Assembly: GCA_900552475.1 (NCBI GenBank)
Contig: USAC01000046.1
Coordinates: forward strand, 1-15,541
From: an uncultured Eubacteriales bacterium
GTDB taxonomy: Bacteria > Bacillota > Clostridia > Oscillospirales > Oscillospiraceae
Length of the DNA: 15,541 bases
Reading direction: 5' to 3'
Shown here: positions 14,961 through 15,541 of the stretch, in pieces
How positions within the stretch are numbered: the first letter of the stretch is position 1
Layout: each line of letters starts with the position of its first letter
The notes under the pieces: generated by a model
Database searches by the model: none
The model's input: the letters and a program-made list of their open reading frames with translations, nothing else
Told to the model about the DNA's origin: nothing
Program-made: the position numbers and the translations under genes

Positions 14961-14996
14961 GCAGCCCCTGTCTGAGATGGACGGGGGCTGCTTTTT
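14961..14996 (+). terminator. Intrinsic terminator of the CoA-transferase gene
   Basis: GCAGCCCCTGTC (14961-14972) pairs with GACGGGGGCTGC (14980-14991) with one U-G pair and a 7-base loop, followed directly by TTTTT (14992-14996). It starts 15 bases after the stop codon. Confidence 0.92.
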
Positions 14997-15007
14997 GCGC
15001 GGATATG

Positions 15008-15047
15008 GCCCGAGGGCGCCGCGAGAATTCTCGCGGCGCCCCCGGGC
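15008..15047. repeat. 28-bp perfect palindrome with extended arms, between convergent genes
   Basis: GGGCGCCGCGAGAA (15014-15027) is followed without a gap by its exact reverse complement (15028-15041). Outside it GCCC (15008-15011) can pair with GGGC (15044-15047). It has no U-run on either side. It lies between the CoA-transferase terminator and the stop of the probable glutamine synthetase, and may help end the - strand transcript or protect its 3' end. Confidence 0.6.
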
Positions 15048-15074
15048 TGTATGTAAAGGAGAAACGAAGTATGC

Positions 15075-15541
15075 TTATTCAAGACCGAACAGCAGGTCGT
15101 CGTAGGTCGGGAACGGCCAGAAGGAACGGGCGGTCAGCGTCTCGGCCTCGTCACAGACGGCGCGCAGGCGGCTCATCTGCGGCAGCACCCGGTCGCGCAT
15201 GGCACAGGAGGCGCGGGTTACGTCATCGAACGCATGTACCTCGCGCAGGATGCTGTCGAGTTCGTCGGCGGCAGAGCTGATGGCGTCGGTCAGGGTGGAG
15301 AGCTTGGCGATGCGGCTCTTTTCGTAGCTGCACGGCAGCGCCGGGACGGCGGCCGTCTTGGCGGAGAGCGCCGCGGCAAGGCTCTGCGCATAGGCTTCGA
15401 CGGCGGGGAGAATCTCGCGGCGGGCCATGTCGACCATCGTGCGGCCCTCGATGTTCACGGTCTTGCAATAGTTATCGAGGGTGATGTCGTAGCGGGACTG
15501 GATTTCGGCTGCGGTCATGACCTTCAGGCCCGTCAGCATGG
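15075..15541 (-). CDS. glnN: Probable type III glutamine synthetase, C-terminal part
   Basis: The last 155 or so residues of a protein that continues beyond the right edge. The closing FWPFPTYDDLLFGLE and the helical region with NIEGRTMVDMARREILPAVEAY match, from memory, the C-terminal domain of type III glutamine synthetases (GlnN, about 700 residues). These make glutamine from glutamate, ammonia and ATP as hexamer pairs in the cytoplasm. The frame has no internal stop up to the window edge, and the Met codons near the edge are internal, not starts. The catalytic core is outside the window, so activity cannot be judged. Its stop is 129 bases from the CoA-transferase stop in convergent orientation. 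The duplicated PII-like protein about 9 kb away is another nitrogen-type signalling gene, but no direct link is shown. Confidence 0.82.
   Translation of the reverse strand, partial: MLTGLKVMTAAEIQSRYDITLDNYCKTVNIEGRTMVDMARREILPAVEAYAQSLAAALSAKTAAVPALPCSYEKSRIAKLSTLTDAISSAADELDSILREVHAFDDVTRASCAMRDRVLPQMSRLRAVCDEAETLTARSFWPFPTYDDLLFGLE

Overview
The window looks like chromosomal DNA from a high-GC, anaerobic Clostridia member, most likely an Oscillospiraceae-type gut bacterium. The evidence is a glycyl radical enzyme with its oxygen-sensitive activase, a butyrate-type CoA-transferase, what looks like a type III glutamine synthetase, paired YhgE/Pip proteins, strong Shine-Dalgarno sites with several TTG or GTG starts, and hairpin-rich intergenic repeats. 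This placement is an inference from gene content, not a taxonomic match.

Left part (1-4750, + strand): the tail of a membrane protein, probably a transporter, is followed by a glycyl radical enzyme (GRE) and, 24 bases later, its radical-SAM activating enzyme. A strong terminator follows. A LysR regulator then starts from its own extended -10 promoter, which overlaps a dyad. Together these read as an uptake, radical catalysis and control module. The GRE has the active-site Cys and Gly, but the Glu usually found two residues after the Cys is Gln, so its substrate cannot be read from known subfamilies.

Middle (4750-7600): a structured, gene-free spacer contains an 88-bp element with IS3-like ends. 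After it, on the - strand, is a two-gene operon: a DUF1538-type integral membrane protein made of two homologous halves, and a PII-like protein that is also duplicated. The two genes are one base apart. The operon has a consensus extended -10 promoter and a foldable 5' leader that could be a cis-regulatory RNA.

Right-middle (7595-12744, - strand): a tightly coupled operon runs YhgE/Pip protein, small two-TM protein with a long disordered tail, second YhgE/Pip protein. The two YhgE proteins are collinear: both signature motifs fall at identical residue numbers. The operon promoter carries a 14-bp perfect palindrome between -35 and -10, a likely operator.

Right end (12745-15541): about 850 bases without a gene hold hairpin repeats, including two inverted copies of one composite repeat. 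Then comes a butyryl-CoA:acetate/4-hydroxybutyrate-type CoA-transferase (+) with a terminator and a 28-bp perfect palindrome. The C-terminal part of a probable type III glutamine synthetase (-) runs off the edge.
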